A DNA stretch of 64,000 bases from Alphaproteobacteria bacterium (GTDB lineage Bacteria; Pseudomonadota; Alphaproteobacteria; Rhizobiales; CAJQND01), in contig JAAEUE010000336.1 of the NCBI GenBank assembly GCA_024227565.1, positions 1 to 64,000 of the forward strand, given 5' to 3'. Positions 45,121 through 53,579 of this stretch are shown here, piece after piece (the first letter of the stretch is position 1; the number at the start of each line of letters is the position of its first letter). A model generated the notes under the pieces. That model was not told where the DNA came from, did not search any database, and saw only the letters and a program-made list of their open reading frames with translations. The translations under genes and the position numbers were made by a program.

Positions 45121-45891
45121 TCATGAATTGCCAATGTGACGCTCAAAAATCGATTCGGCAGCGGCCCTCCAAGGCGAAAAGGCGTCCGCGTCTTTCAAGA
45201 TATCAAGCCCCTGGCCGGTGAGAGAACCAGGCAGGCAAAGGTCGTTGATCAACGCGGGCAGAGGGGTGTCTGAGCGCTTCGAGGCTGATACCGCGCCGGC
45301 CCGGGTCATGCCTGCGATTACCGCGCGGGCCTGGTCTTCAGGAACGCCCTTGGCGCTCAGCCAGTCGGTCATTTCCATGATCAGCGCCTGAACCCAGCCA
45401 AAATACGCCCCGCTGCCGCTGGCAGCCTTGAACTGGCTCTCCGTCTCAAACGCGATAACCGGGCCGCAGGAGGCCATAAGAGCCTGCACGCCTGCGTTGG
45501 CTGGCCATATGCTGGTTGGGCTCTCGCCAAATTCGGCCGTGATGACGGGCATGGCCAGAACGACGTCCGCGCCGTTCACGTGAGGCTCGAAGGTGCTGCG
45601 CGAGACTGTGCCGGCAAAGGAGAGAACGATCTGTTCAGCCCGCCAGGGCAGGCCAGTTATGGTCTCTTCCACATCGAACGGGCGAACTGCAACGATTACA
45701 ACGTCACTGCGCCGGATCAGGTCCTCGTTTTCCGCACAGATCTCTAGATCGAACCTCTCGGCGAGCGCCGCAGAGCGTTCCTTGTTGCGTGCGCTCAAAA
45801 GCACTTTCGGCGGGCTGCCTGCGCGCATCAAGCCCGGAACAACATGGGCCATTAAATGACCCACCCCAAGGACACCAACCGTCAACGTCAT
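45121..45891 (-). CDS. Pyrroline-5-carboxylate reductase-like NAD(P)-binding protein
   Basis: A 256-residue ProC-like protein. The N-terminal dinucleotide fold starts VGVLGVGHLMAHVVPGLMRAG; the usual GxGxMG is replaced by GVGHLM. SDVVIVAVRPFDVEETI and a C-terminal helical dimer domain (YFGWVQALIMEMTDWLSAKGV) follow. The altered fingerprint and weak C-terminal match mean a proline role is not certain. ATG 45891 has AGAGAGG upstream, which would lie inside the coding region if the longer start at 45912 were used. Confidence 0.82.
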   Translation of the reverse strand: MTLTVGVLGVGHLMAHVVPGLMRAGSPPKVLLSARNKERSAALAERFDLEICAENEDLIRRSDVVIVAVRPFDVEETITGLPWRAEQIVLSFAGTVSRSTFEPHVNGADVVLAMPVITAEFGESPTSIWPANAGVQALMASCGPVIAFETESQFKAASGSGAYFGWVQALIMEMTDWLSAKGVPEDQARAVIAGMTRAGAVSASKRSDTPLPALINDLCLPGSLTGQGLDILKDADAFSPWRAAAESIFERHIGNS

Positions 45892-45961
45892 AAAGATTGC
45901 CTCTCTGCGCATTTATCCAGCAAGATCAAGCAGGCACCCTATCAATGCGGATGCAGAGCGA

Positions 45962-46654
45962 TCAATCGGAATTACCGCCGAACAGAATACGGCAGACCAG
46001 GCCGGCCAGAAGACCGCCAAGCACCGGGGCCAACCAGAAAAGCCAGAGCTGATCCAACGCCCAACCTTCGGCGAACAATGCCATTGCGGTGGAGCGGGCA
46101 GGGTTCAAAGAGGTGCCGGATATGGCGAATGTTGCAAAATGGGAGGCGCTGTAGGCGAAACCGATGGAAAGGGTGCCGATGGGACGCGGTACATCGGCTT
46201 GACTAAACCTGAGGAACATTAGCACGAAGACGAAGGTTTGGAGCGCTTCTCCAGCAAAGACGGCCGGTGCCAGATAGCCGCCTGGCGAATGCCGGCCATA
46301 GCCGTTGGCCGCAAACTCCAGGGGCTGAAAACCGGGCTGGAACGAAAAAATCAAGAAAAGCGCCAAGGCGGCAAGCACCGCGCCTGCAAGTTGCGCGGCG
46401 ATGTACAGTGCCAATTGCTTTGTGCTGATGCGGCGCTCCAACCAGGCACCTGCCGACACAGCAGGATTAACGTGTGCGCCGGAGATCGGTGCAAACAGAT
46501 AGAACACACAAGCCAGCGTGAAGCCTGCCGCTAGGGCGATTCCGGTCAATCCCACGCCGAGGCCGCTCAGGCGGGCTGCACCGACCATTGTGCCACAGAG
46601 AACGCTCACCAGGATGAAGGTGCCGAGCGCCTCTGCGAACATTATCTTGCGCAT
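45962..46654 (-). CDS. Aquaporin (MIP family)
   Basis: A 230-residue six-helix channel. Both NPA boxes are intact: GAHVNPAVSAG (near 60) and SLNPARSTAM (near 180). The second box reads NPARS, as in water-specific AqpZ; glycerol facilitators have Asp at that place. The start ATG 46654 follows AGGGACC at suitable spacing. It is transcribed away from creatinase, and the long gap between them is described separately. Confidence 0.9.
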   Translation of the reverse strand: MRKIMFAEALGTFILVSVLCGTMVGAARLSGLGVGLTGIALAAGFTLACVFYLFAPISGAHVNPAVSAGAWLERRISTKQLALYIAAQLAGAVLAALALFLIFSFQPGFQPLEFAANGYGRHSPGGYLAPAVFAGEALQTFVFVLMFLRFSQADVPRPIGTLSIGFAYSASHFATFAISGTSLNPARSTAMALFAEGWALDQLWLFWLAPVLGGLLAGLVCRILFGGNSD

Positions 46655-46746
46655 AAATACCGGTCCCTGGCCCTTGGTCGTTTGCTTCTGGCGCATGTCG
46701 TTTTTCAGCGTGCATTTTTACATCCATTTTGCTAGTGGTATTTCAG
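46655..46746. other. Upstream part of the aquaporin-creatinase gap
   Basis: The 249-base gap between the divergent aquaporin and creatinase starts has no convincing gene. This first part is AT-rich around 46700-46745 (TTTTTACATCCATTTTGC), where the promoters for either direction are likely to lie, but no clear -35/-10 pair stands out. The structured half of the gap is listed separately. Confidence 0.4.
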
Positions 46747-46870
46747 TTGGGTGCATGCCGATGGCGTCGGCAGGAGCGAACCGCTCTAACCCAATCGCGA
46801 AGGGACTGCCGTCCCTTTCCTGTACGCCCGGAGACTCGCTTCCGGGCGGTTTCTCTTGAGCACCCGGAAG
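46747..46870 (+). promoter_or_regulatory. Structured creatinase leader: candidate riboswitch or cis-acting RNA
   Basis: Seen directly: P1 TTGGGT (46747-46752) / ACCCAA (46789-46794) encloses P2 TGCCGA (46756-46761) / TCGGCA (46767-46772) and P3 GAGCG (46774-46778) / CGCTC (46782-46786), a three-way junction. Downstream are P4 AAGGGAC (46800-46806) / GTCCCTT (46811-46817) and P5 CGCCCGGA (46825-46832) / TCCGGGCG (46841-46848). Each has a competing partner: AGGGACT (46801-46807) with AGTCCCT (46869-46875), and CTTCCGGG (46839-46846) with CCCGGAAG (46863-46870). The ribosome binding site GGAG is at 46892-46895. Such switchable pairs are the hallmark of a regulated leader. Ligand unknown. Confidence 0.55.
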
Positions 46871-46903
46871 TCCCTGATGACACGTGTGTTTGGAGATAAA
46901 ACC

Positions 46904-48130
46904 ATGAAACGCCAACAATTTCTGCAAATCCAAAATGGTGAAGAAGCTGCCCTTCCGTTCTCGAACGGCGAGTATGAGCGTCGTCTGAATGAAATTCGCA
47001 AAGTGATGGAGACCGACGGTCTCGACGCGGTGCTGTTCACCTCAATGCACAATGTGGCCTACGCGTCGGGCTTTCTGTATTGCAGCTTCGGCCGGCCCTA
47101 CGCTTGCGTGGTGACGGCACAGAACTGCACGACGATTTCTGCCAACATCGATGGCGGCCAGCCCTGGCGGCGCGGTGTTGCTGACAACCTGGTCTACACC
47201 GACTGGGAACGCGGCAATTACTACCGCGCCATTAAGTCAGTCCTCGAAGGCGCCCGCCGGGTTGGTGTGGAGTTCGACCATCTCAACCTGGCCATGAAAG
47301 CCGAATTGGAAGCAGCTCTGCCTGGCGTCGCATTCAGCGATGTTTCGCCAGCGGTGATGAAGACCCGCATGCACAAATCGCCTGAGGAAATTGAGCTGAT
47401 CCGGGCCGGGGCGGCGGTCGCCGACATTGGCGGTTACGCCATCCGGGATGCAATCGTTGAAGGTGCCTCTGAGGTTGAAATCGCGCAAGCAGGGCGGCTT
47501 GCCATGGAGCGGGAAATCACCCGGCGTTTTCCCCTCAGCGAGGTTCGCGACACTTGGGTGTGGTTCCAGTCGGGGCTCAACACAGATGGTGCGCACAACC
47601 CGTTGACTATGCGAACCTTGCGTTCAGGCGACATCTTGAGCCTGAACACGTTTCCCATGATATCGGGCTACTACACTGCTTTGGAACGCACATTGTTCAT
47701 CGGCGAGCCAAGCGCTGCCCATCTCAAATATTGGGAACTCAACGTTAAAGTGCACGAGCGTGGCCTGGAGCTGATTCGCCCAGGCGCCAAATGCGCAGAC
47801 ATCTGCGCTGAGCTGAACGGGCTCTATGAAGAGGCTGGCGCCTTGGATCGGCGCACCTTCGGGTATGGCCACTCGTTCGGCGTGCTTTCCCACTATTACG
47901 GCCGGGAGGCTGGACTGGAACTACGCGAAGATATCGACACTGTCATCGAGCCGGGCATGGTCATTTCCATGGAGCCGATGATCATGATCCCCGAGGGCGA
48001 GCCGGGCGCTGGAGGCTACCGTGAGCATGACATTCTGGTGGTCACAGAGCAGGGCGCCGATAACATCACCGGGTTCCCATTCGGCCCGGCCCATAACATT
48101 CTTCCAGTACGCCGTATGAGAGCTGCCTAA
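46904..48130 (+). CDS. Creatinase (creatine amidinohydrolase)
   Basis: A 408-residue pita-bread (M24-like) enzyme, close in length and sequence to Pseudomonas creatinase, which splits creatine into sarcosine and urea. Diagnostic blocks: LYCSFGRPYA, ISANIDGGQPWRR, VYTDWERGNYY, WVWFQSGLNTDGAHNP (catalytic His), TFGYGHSFGVLSHYYGREAGLELREDIDTV in two parts, and MEPMIMIPEG. The true M24 metal ligands are replaced as in creatinases. Start ATG 46904 has GGAG; a frame from 46856 runs through the leader and is rejected. No creatininase or sarcosine oxidase is nearby, so pathway partners must be elsewhere. Confidence 0.9.
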   Translation: MKRQQFLQIQNGEEAALPFSNGEYERRLNEIRKVMETDGLDAVLFTSMHNVAYASGFLYCSFGRPYACVVTAQNCTTISANIDGGQPWRRGVADNLVYTDWERGNYYRAIKSVLEGARRVGVEFDHLNLAMKAELEAALPGVAFSDVSPAVMKTRMHKSPEEIELIRAGAAVADIGGYAIRDAIVEGASEVEIAQAGRLAMEREITRRFPLSEVRDTWVWFQSGLNTDGAHNPLTMRTLRSGDILSLNTFPMISGYYTALERTLFIGEPSAAHLKYWELNVKVHERGLELIRPGAKCADICAELNGLYEEAGALDRRTFGYGHSFGVLSHYYGREAGLELREDIDTVIEPGMVISMEPMIMIPEGEPGAGGYREHDILVVTEQGADNITGFPFGPAHNILPVRRMRAA

Positions 48131-48137
48131 CGCCTTG

Positions 48138-48167
48138 AGCGCCCTGGCAGAGGTTTGCCGGGGCGCT
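48138..48167 (+). terminator. Terminator-like hairpin after creatinase
   Basis: AGCGCCCTGGCA (48138-48149) pairs with TGCCGGGGCGCT (48156-48167), 12 bp with one G-U and a 6-base loop, followed by TTGTCT. The T run is weak but the stem is strong. The rest of 48168-48344 is AT-rich with no ORF, probably the promoter of the small gene that follows. Confidence 0.6.
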
Positions 48168-48344
48168 TGTCTGGCCCGCTATTGGTATTCGCAGCAGGAA
48201 TACACGGCTAAAAGCAAATTCAGCTTGGGTTCATGTACTTAGAGGTAAATATGGCCGACGATTAACAATCATATCGTTTTAGGATATAGTGATGGCCGGT
48301 TTGGGCATTGCCATTCCATTGCGATGGAGTAAAGGACCCTAAAT

Positions 48345-48566
48345 ATGAAGACACTTTATGCAGCAGCGATTCTCGCGACCGCATTCACGTTTTCCTCGCC
48401 GGTCGCCGGCGTGGATCAGGCAAATGCTTCTGACCGCAAGGACCGAATCCAAGTTTGCGATTGGTACAGAACCAAGGCGCAGTTCGCCTCGCTTCGCGGA
48501 AACCGCGATAAGTCCGAGTTTTATTGGCACCTGTTCCGGGCCTGCATGAACGACCGGATCGACTAG
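48345..48566 (+). CDS. Small secreted protein of unknown function
   Basis: A 73-residue protein. A signal peptide (about 1-28, cleavage near ANA-SDRK) leaves a mature chain of about 45 residues: charged, with two cysteines (VCDWYRTK and FRACMND) about 28 apart that could form one disulfide. A strong AAAGGA ribosome binding site supports translation. I do not recognise the family. It lies between creatinase and a molybdopterin oxidoreductase, on the same strand as both. Confidence 0.72.
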   Translation: MKTLYAAAILATAFTFSSPVAGVDQANASDRKDRIQVCDWYRTKAQFASLRGNRDKSEFYWHLFRACMNDRID

Positions 48567-48605
48567 CCAGATCGGCCTTAACGGCAATTCTCATCCGTCT
48601 TAGGG

Positions 48606-48629
48606 CCGGAGACCTTGAATGGTCTTCGG
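48606..48629 (+). terminator. Hairpin after the small secreted protein gene
   Basis: CCGGAGACC (48606-48614) pairs with GGTCTTCGG (48621-48629), 9 bp with one G-U and loop TTGAAT. A T-rich stretch (GTTTTC) follows after 12 bases, so it is at best a weak terminator. Confidence 0.4.
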
Positions 48630-48694
48630 TCCGCTTGCCTGTTTTCAAGACATTCACGCTTTTGCCGCCATCATAATTTGTTACACTCGGCGGC

Positions 48695-50785
48695 ATGAAT
48701 GCTCGCCCCGAGATCAAGACGGTTCACTCTGTCTGTCCCCATGATTGCCCGTCCGCCTGTGCCCTTGAAGTCGAGGTTCTCGACGAGCACACGATCGGCC
48801 GTGTTTATGGCGCCAAGCAGAACACCTACACCGCCGGTGTGGTCTGCGCCAAAGTGGCCCGATACGCAGAACGTGTTCACCATCCAGACCGTCTAACGCA
48901 CGCGTTGAAGCGGAAGGGTGCAAAGGGCTCGGGGGAATGGCAGGAAATAGCCATTGAAGATGCTCTCGACGAGGTCGCCGAGCAACTCCTTAAAATTGAA
49001 TCCCGCCATGGTGCCGAAGCGATTTGGCCCTATTACTACGCGGGCACCATGGGCTTGGTCATGCGCGATGGCATCAACCGTCTGCGTCATGTGAAGGGCT
49101 ATTCCGGCATGTACGACACCTTCTGCGTGTCGCTGCCCTGGTCAGGATACATCGCCGGCACCGGCAAACTGGCGGGCGCCGATCCGCGGGAAATGGCGAA
49201 GTCGGATCTGATCATCATCTGGGGCACCAACCCGGTGCACACACAGGTGAATGTGATGACCCACGCCATCCGCGGCCGCAAGGAGCGCGGGGCAAAGATC
49301 GTCTGTGTTGATGTGTATGAAACCTCCACGATGAAACAAGCCGACGTGGGCGTGGTTCTCAAGCCCGGCACAGATGGGGCGTTGGCGTGCGCGCTGATGC
49401 ACATCCTGTTTCGCGATGGCACCGCAGACCGCGCCTATATGGCCAAATACACAGATGATCCGGCGGGCCTGGAGGCGCAGCTGAAGGACAAGACCCCTGA
49501 ATGGGCTGCGACGATTACCGGGCTCAAGATGGAGCAGATTGAAGATCTGGCGCGGATGATCGGTGAAACCGACCGCACTTATTTTCGGCTGGGTTATGGT
49601 TTTGCACGCCAGCGTAACGGCTCGGCCAACATGCATGCCGCCCTCTCGATCGCGGCGGTGAAGGGCTGTTGGCAGCACGAAGGCGGCGGGGCGTTTCACA
49701 ATAACGGCGGCATCTACCACTGGAACAAGACGCTGATCGAGGGACTGGACGTCAAGGACGCCTCTGTGCGGTGGATGGACCAGTCGCAAATCGGCCGGGT
49801 TCTAACCGGCGACAAGGCGGCGCTGAAGGGCGGTGGCCCGGTGATGGCGCTGTTCACCCAGAACACCAATCCGGTTTCCGTGGCGCCTGAACAGGAGCTG
49901 GTGAAACAGGGCTTTGCGCGGAAAGATCTGTTCACGTGTGTCCATGAGCAATTCCTGACCGAAACCGCGGCGTGGGCCGATATTGTCCTGCCGGCCACCA
50001 TGTTCCTGGAGCATGATGATCTCTATCAGGGCGGAGGGCACCAACACATCATGCTGGGCCCCAAGCTCATTGAGGCGCCGGGAGAATGCCGTTCCAACCA
50101 TGACGTTCTGGTCGGTCTCGCCAAGCGCTTGGGCGCTGAGCATGATGGTTTCAGCCAAACGCCTGGTCAGCTCATAGACCACACCCTCCAGGAAAGCGGC
50201 TGGGGAACGGTGGAGGAGCTGGAGAAAGTGCACTGGATCGATGCTCAGCCTGAATTTGAAAAAGCGCATTTTCTGAAGGGCTTTGGCCATCCTGACGGCA
50301 AATACCGCTTCAGTCCCGATTGGAAGAGCGCCTATTTCAGGCGCGAGGTCACCAACTATGGCGACTGCGAGGCCATGCCGAAATGGCCAACCCATTGGGA
50401 TGTGACGGAAAACGCTGACGCAGAACATCCCTTCCGCATGGCCACAAGCCCGGCGCGAAACTTCCTCAACTCATCGTTCAACGAAACCCCGACGTCCATC
50501 GAAAAAGAAGGCAGGCCTGAGCTCTATGTGCATCCGGAAGATCTGACGGACCTGGGCCTGGAGGATGGCCAGAAGGTCGTCATCGGCAACACGCGCGGCC
50601 AGGTTCGTCTGCACGTGAGTGCGTTTGAAGGTGTTCAGCGCGGTGTGGTCATCGCCGAATCCATTTGGCCAAACCATGCATTTGAGGATGGGCGCGGCAT
50701 CAACACCCTGGTGTCTGCCGATGTTCCTGCGCCGGTGGGCGGTGGAACCTTCCATGACGTTCATGTCTGGGTGCGCGCGGCCTAG
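48695..50785 (+). CDS. Molybdopterin-dependent oxidoreductase
   Basis: A 696-residue member of the DMSO-reductase superfamily. The N-terminal [4Fe-4S] motif is CPHDCPSACALEV (about 14-26) with the fourth cysteine in GVVCAK. Molybdopterin-binding domains follow: LIIIWGTNPVHTQ, FTQNTNPVSVAP, ETAAWADIVLPATMFLE, and the C-terminal molydopterin dinucleotide domain with LYVHPEDLTDLGLEDGQKVVI. No Tat signal is seen, so it is probably cytoplasmic. Substrate and electron partner are not evident nearby. It ends on a CTAG shared with the convergent FkbM gene. Confidence 0.92.
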   Translation: MNARPEIKTVHSVCPHDCPSACALEVEVLDEHTIGRVYGAKQNTYTAGVVCAKVARYAERVHHPDRLTHALKRKGAKGSGEWQEIAIEDALDEVAEQLLKIESRHGAEAIWPYYYAGTMGLVMRDGINRLRHVKGYSGMYDTFCVSLPWSGYIAGTGKLAGADPREMAKSDLIIIWGTNPVHTQVNVMTHAIRGRKERGAKIVCVDVYETSTMKQADVGVVLKPGTDGALACALMHILFRDGTADRAYMAKYTDDPAGLEAQLKDKTPEWAATITGLKMEQIEDLARMIGETDRTYFRLGYGFARQRNGSANMHAALSIAAVKGCWQHEGGGAFHNNGGIYHWNKTLIEGLDVKDASVRWMDQSQIGRVLTGDKAALKGGGPVMALFTQNTNPVSVAPEQELVKQGFARKDLFTCVHEQFLTETAAWADIVLPATMFLEHDDLYQGGGHQHIMLGPKLIEAPGECRSNHDVLVGLAKRLGAEHDGFSQTPGQLIDHTLQESGWGTVEELEKVHWIDAQPEFEKAHFLKGFGHPDGKYRFSPDWKSAYFRREVTNYGDCEAMPKWPTHWDVTENADAEHPFRMATSPARNFLNSSFNETPTSIEKEGRPELYVHPEDLTDLGLEDGQKVVIGNTRGQVRLHVSAFEGVQRGVVIAESIWPNHAFEDGRGINTLVSADVPAPVGGGTFHDVHVWVRAA

Positions 50786-51645
50786 CCCTTTTGCCGCCGT
50801 TTCTCCGGGCGATCATCTGCGCTGGTGATCTCGGTCAGGCCCGTCATGTTGGTTTTGCGCGAGCTGTGCACGCACAGCATGTTCACGCTCACAACACCGG
50901 GCCATGGATTGTGAGCGTTGTTGGCCCAGTTGTCCTTGTTGAAATAGGGCGGTGTGTGCCACCAGGCGCGGTATCCCAGGTTTTGAATTTGCGCGATCAG
51001 CTCTACCGATTTTTCAGGGCGATCATTCTCCACATAGAGAATTGGGGAGCAGGATTTGATGAGGTTCTCCGCCCCTTCAATCACCGGATGCTCCATGCCT
51101 TCAGCATCGATCTTCAACAGATCGCAGCGCCGCAAGCCCAAATCGTCGAGCGGCACGATCTCGATCATCATGCCGGTTTGGACATCCGGCAGCATCTCAA
51201 GGGAAACGCCGCCAAAGTTGCCCTTCAGCGCGTAGTTGATGTCGGGAAACCGCATCTTGCTGGCCGCGCTGCCGCAGGCCTGGTTGTGGGGGTAGACGTT
51301 GGTCAGCCCGTTCAGCGCGAGATTGGCACACAGGTTCTGGAAGATCACCGGTTGGGGCTCGAACGCATAGACGCGCCCGCTTTGGCCTGCTTTCCGGGCC
51401 AGGGCAACCGTATGCGCGCCGATGTTTGCGCCCACCTCCACGGCGGTGCCGCCGGCCGGCAGGAGCTGGAGGAGGACTTGGGATTCAAGCTCTGAGAACT
51501 CGCCATAGTCAACCATCGCCCGCCCGATGTAGGTATCGTTAGGATTGGCAAGAAAGCGCCCATGGCGCGTGTTGACCAGCTCGTAACGGAGGCCAAGCTC
51601 AGTGTCGGGTTCATCGCGTTCCTTGGCTTCCATGATCAACAACAT
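50782..51645 (-). CDS. FkbM family methyltransferase
   Basis: A 287-residue SAM-dependent methyltransferase. Motif I is TAVEVGANIGAHTVALARKAG (in two parts, about 65-85), followed by VYAFEPQPVIFQNLCANLALN and the FkbM-type LLKIDAEGMEHPVIEGAENLI. The family O-methylates diverse glycans and natural products. The start is uncertain: ATG 51645 or 51633 are best; the frame open to 51852 overlaps the next gene's start and has no family content. No ribosome binding site is strong. The terminal four bases CTAG are shared with the molybdopterin gene. Confidence 0.85.
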   Translation of the reverse strand: MLLIMEAKERDEPDTELGLRYELVNTRHGRFLANPNDTYIGRAMVDYGEFSELESQVLLQLLPAGGTAVEVGANIGAHTVALARKAGQSGRVYAFEPQPVIFQNLCANLALNGLTNVYPHNQACGSAASKMRFPDINYALKGNFGGVSLEMLPDVQTGMMIEIVPLDDLGLRRCDLLKIDAEGMEHPVIEGAENLIKSCSPILYVENDRPEKSVELIAQIQNLGYRAWWHTPPYFNKDNWANNAHNPWPGVVSVNMLCVHSSRKTNMTGLTEITSADDRPEKRRQKG

Positions 51646-51774
51646 ATACGCCAATAGCGAGTCGAATTGAAGCTGTGCACGCCTCAAAACTGCTGTACGA
51701 AACGTGTGCTGAGCGCTACCCGAACCGGTGTTGAAGGTGAGACAAAAGAGTGTTGAATGCTGGAGAATGGTGAG

Positions 51775-52980
51775 ATGAATGACGGTCAACCCACTGAGTC
51801 TGACTTGAAAAAGGCGCTGAATTACCTGCTCGAATGGTGCGCTAAACAACACTTTGACAACACTTCAACACAACTAAATGTGTTGCCCGACACTGGCCTG
51901 GGGCAAGCTGAAGCGGCACGTTTGACGGCAAATCTCAGCCTGAACAGGGCGCAAAGTTTCCACTCCGCAGGCTGGTTTGCCCACATGGATCCACCCACGC
52001 CCTGGGTTACCTGGACCACCCAGGCGTTCACTGCCGCCATGAACCAGAACCTGCTGCACCCTGACACCGGCGAGATTGGCCGGCAGGTGGAAGCCGATGT
52101 GGTGGCAGCGCTGGCGCCGCATTTCGGCATGGACGGGGGCCACATGGTGCCCGGATCCACCCTGGCCAACCTGACGGCCATATGGGCCGCGCGCGAGGTT
52201 GCCGGTGCCCGGGAGGTGGTGGCCTCAGAGCTGGCACACCTCAGCGTGGCCAAAGCCGCGCACGTTTTGGGCCTGCCATACCGGGCAGTGCCCTGTGACG
52301 GGGCAGGGCACATCGAGGCTGATCAGCTGGGCAACTTGGAAGGCGCCTGCCTCGTGCTCACCGCAGGGGCCACCAGCACTGGCTCAGTGGACCCCATGAC
52401 ACCAATGCCGAAGGCCGCTTGGGTTCACGTTGATGCAGCCTGGGCTGGGCCACTGCGGTTGTCCCCAACCCACCGATCGAAGCTCGCAGGCCTTGATGCT
52501 GCCCAGTCCGTTGCGGTGTCAGCACACAAGTGGCTGTGGCAACCGAAGGACTCTGCCCTGATCTTGTTCTCCGACAGCACTGCCGCCCACCAGGCGCTGT
52601 CGTTTGGCGGGGCCTACTTGGCCGCGCCCAACATTGGCGTAATGGGCTCCAGCGCGGCTAGGGCCATCCCACTGGCAGCAACATTGATGGCCTTCGGTCT
52701 TGAGGGCATCGCCGAGCGTCTGGACGCCTGCATGGCGCTCGCAAGCCGTTTTGCAGGGCACCTGGAGGCCGATTCTAGATTTGAGCTCTGGGCACCGCCG
52801 GAAACCGGCGTCATTGCCTGGCGGCCGGTTGGTGGCAGCGTGCCCGATCTGCGGGCCAAGCTTGCCGCACAGGGCTACTTCGTGTCGCAAACCAAGCTGG
52901 ACGGCGAAGATTGGCTCAGGAGCGTTGCCATCCACCCGGGTATCGACGTGGACGCGGTATATCACGCAGCGCGCAGCTAG
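51775..52980 (+). CDS. Group II PLP-dependent amino acid decarboxylase
   Basis: A 401-residue fold I PLP enzyme. MVPGSTLANLTAIWAAREV, WVHVDAAWAGPLRLSP and the PLP lysine in VSAHKWLWQPKDSAL (near 252) are characteristic of the glutamate/DOPA/tryptophan decarboxylase family. It is short for the family, with a compact C-terminal domain. Substrate not readable. ATG 51775 has GGAG at spacing nine; ATG 51757 is an alternative. It is divergent from FkbM and ends on a CTAG shared with the GST gene. Confidence 0.87.
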   Translation: MNDGQPTESDLKKALNYLLEWCAKQHFDNTSTQLNVLPDTGLGQAEAARLTANLSLNRAQSFHSAGWFAHMDPPTPWVTWTTQAFTAAMNQNLLHPDTGEIGRQVEADVVAALAPHFGMDGGHMVPGSTLANLTAIWAAREVAGAREVVASELAHLSVAKAAHVLGLPYRAVPCDGAGHIEADQLGNLEGACLVLTAGATSTGSVDPMTPMPKAAWVHVDAAWAGPLRLSPTHRSKLAGLDAAQSVAVSAHKWLWQPKDSALILFSDSTAAHQALSFGGAYLAAPNIGVMGSSAARAIPLAATLMAFGLEGIAERLDACMALASRFAGHLEADSRFELWAPPETGVIAWRPVGGSVPDLRAKLAAQGYFVSQTKLDGEDWLRSVAIHPGIDVDAVYHAARS

Positions 52981-53579
52981 GTGCGCTCGCGCACCTCCCA
53001 AGCCTTTTCAAAGGCTGGGCGAGAGCGAACCCGTTTGAAGTAATCGCCCAGCTTGCCGTCTGGCAGATCCCATCCAGGTGTGTTCATCGCCCAGCCGGCG
53101 CAGTGGCCCAGGATGAGGTCGGGCACCGTGAACTCCGCGCCCATCACATAGTCATTGTCGCCCAGCCGTTCGGCCAGCACCCCCATCGACCGGCCAAACT
53201 CCCACTTGCAGGTGGCCTTGACCGCTTCAACCCGGTGCTCTTCGGGCAAAACGAAGCTGTGGCGGGCGTTGGTCCATAAGATCGCATCCACCTCATCCAG
53301 GGCGAACTGTGTGAAGCTGTCCTGTTTGGCCCGTTCAATGGTGCCGGCAGGGGCTGTCGCCGCGCCGTGTTTGTCAGCGAGATACTGACAAATCGCCACC
53401 GAATCGATGACGATGTCTTCACCGTCCTTAAGCGCGGGCACTTTGCCGGACGGATTGACTTCAGTGATCGCCTCAGCGTGTGGGCCGCACGGTTCAACTT
53501 CGTAGTTTTGCCCCAGCTCCTCGAGCATCCAGATGACGCGAAATCCGCGCGTTTTCGGGGTTCCAATAACGGTGTACAT
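52977..53579 (-). CDS. Glutathione S-transferase family protein
   Basis: A 200-residue GST. The N-terminal thioredoxin-like domain (about 1-78) begins MYTVIGTPKTRGFRVIWMLEELGQNYE and has the cis-Pro motif GKVPAL and the DSVAI glutathione-binding segment. A C-terminal helical domain includes FTVPDLILGHCAGW. Start ATG 53579 has AGGAG at ideal spacing; a frame to 53714 adds a Lys/Arg-rich tail and is rejected. It is divergent from the ABC binding-protein gene across 265 bases. Confidence 0.9.
   Translation of the reverse strand: MYTVIGTPKTRGFRVIWMLEELGQNYEVEPCGPHAEAITEVNPSGKVPALKDGEDIVIDSVAICQYLADKHGAATAPAGTIERAKQDSFTQFALDEVDAILWTNARHSFVLPEEHRVEAVKATCKWEFGRSMGVLAERLGDNDYVMGAEFTVPDLILGHCAGWAMNTPGWDLPDGKLGDYFKRVRSRPAFEKAWEVRERT

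Noticed and set aside
44189..45139. Long plus-strand frame antisense to the RNA helicase
   Set aside because: Covers the helicase in antisense, has no family-like sequence; the helicase motifs are unmistakable on the other strand.
46655..46903. Creatinase leader as a glycine, guanidine or SAM riboswitch
   Set aside because: The core consensus sequences I know for these classes are not present, so no class is assigned; the structure itself is kept as a finding.
46856..46903. Upstream extension of creatinase
   Set aside because: It runs through the structured leader, lacks family sequence, and ATG 46904 has a good ribosome binding site.
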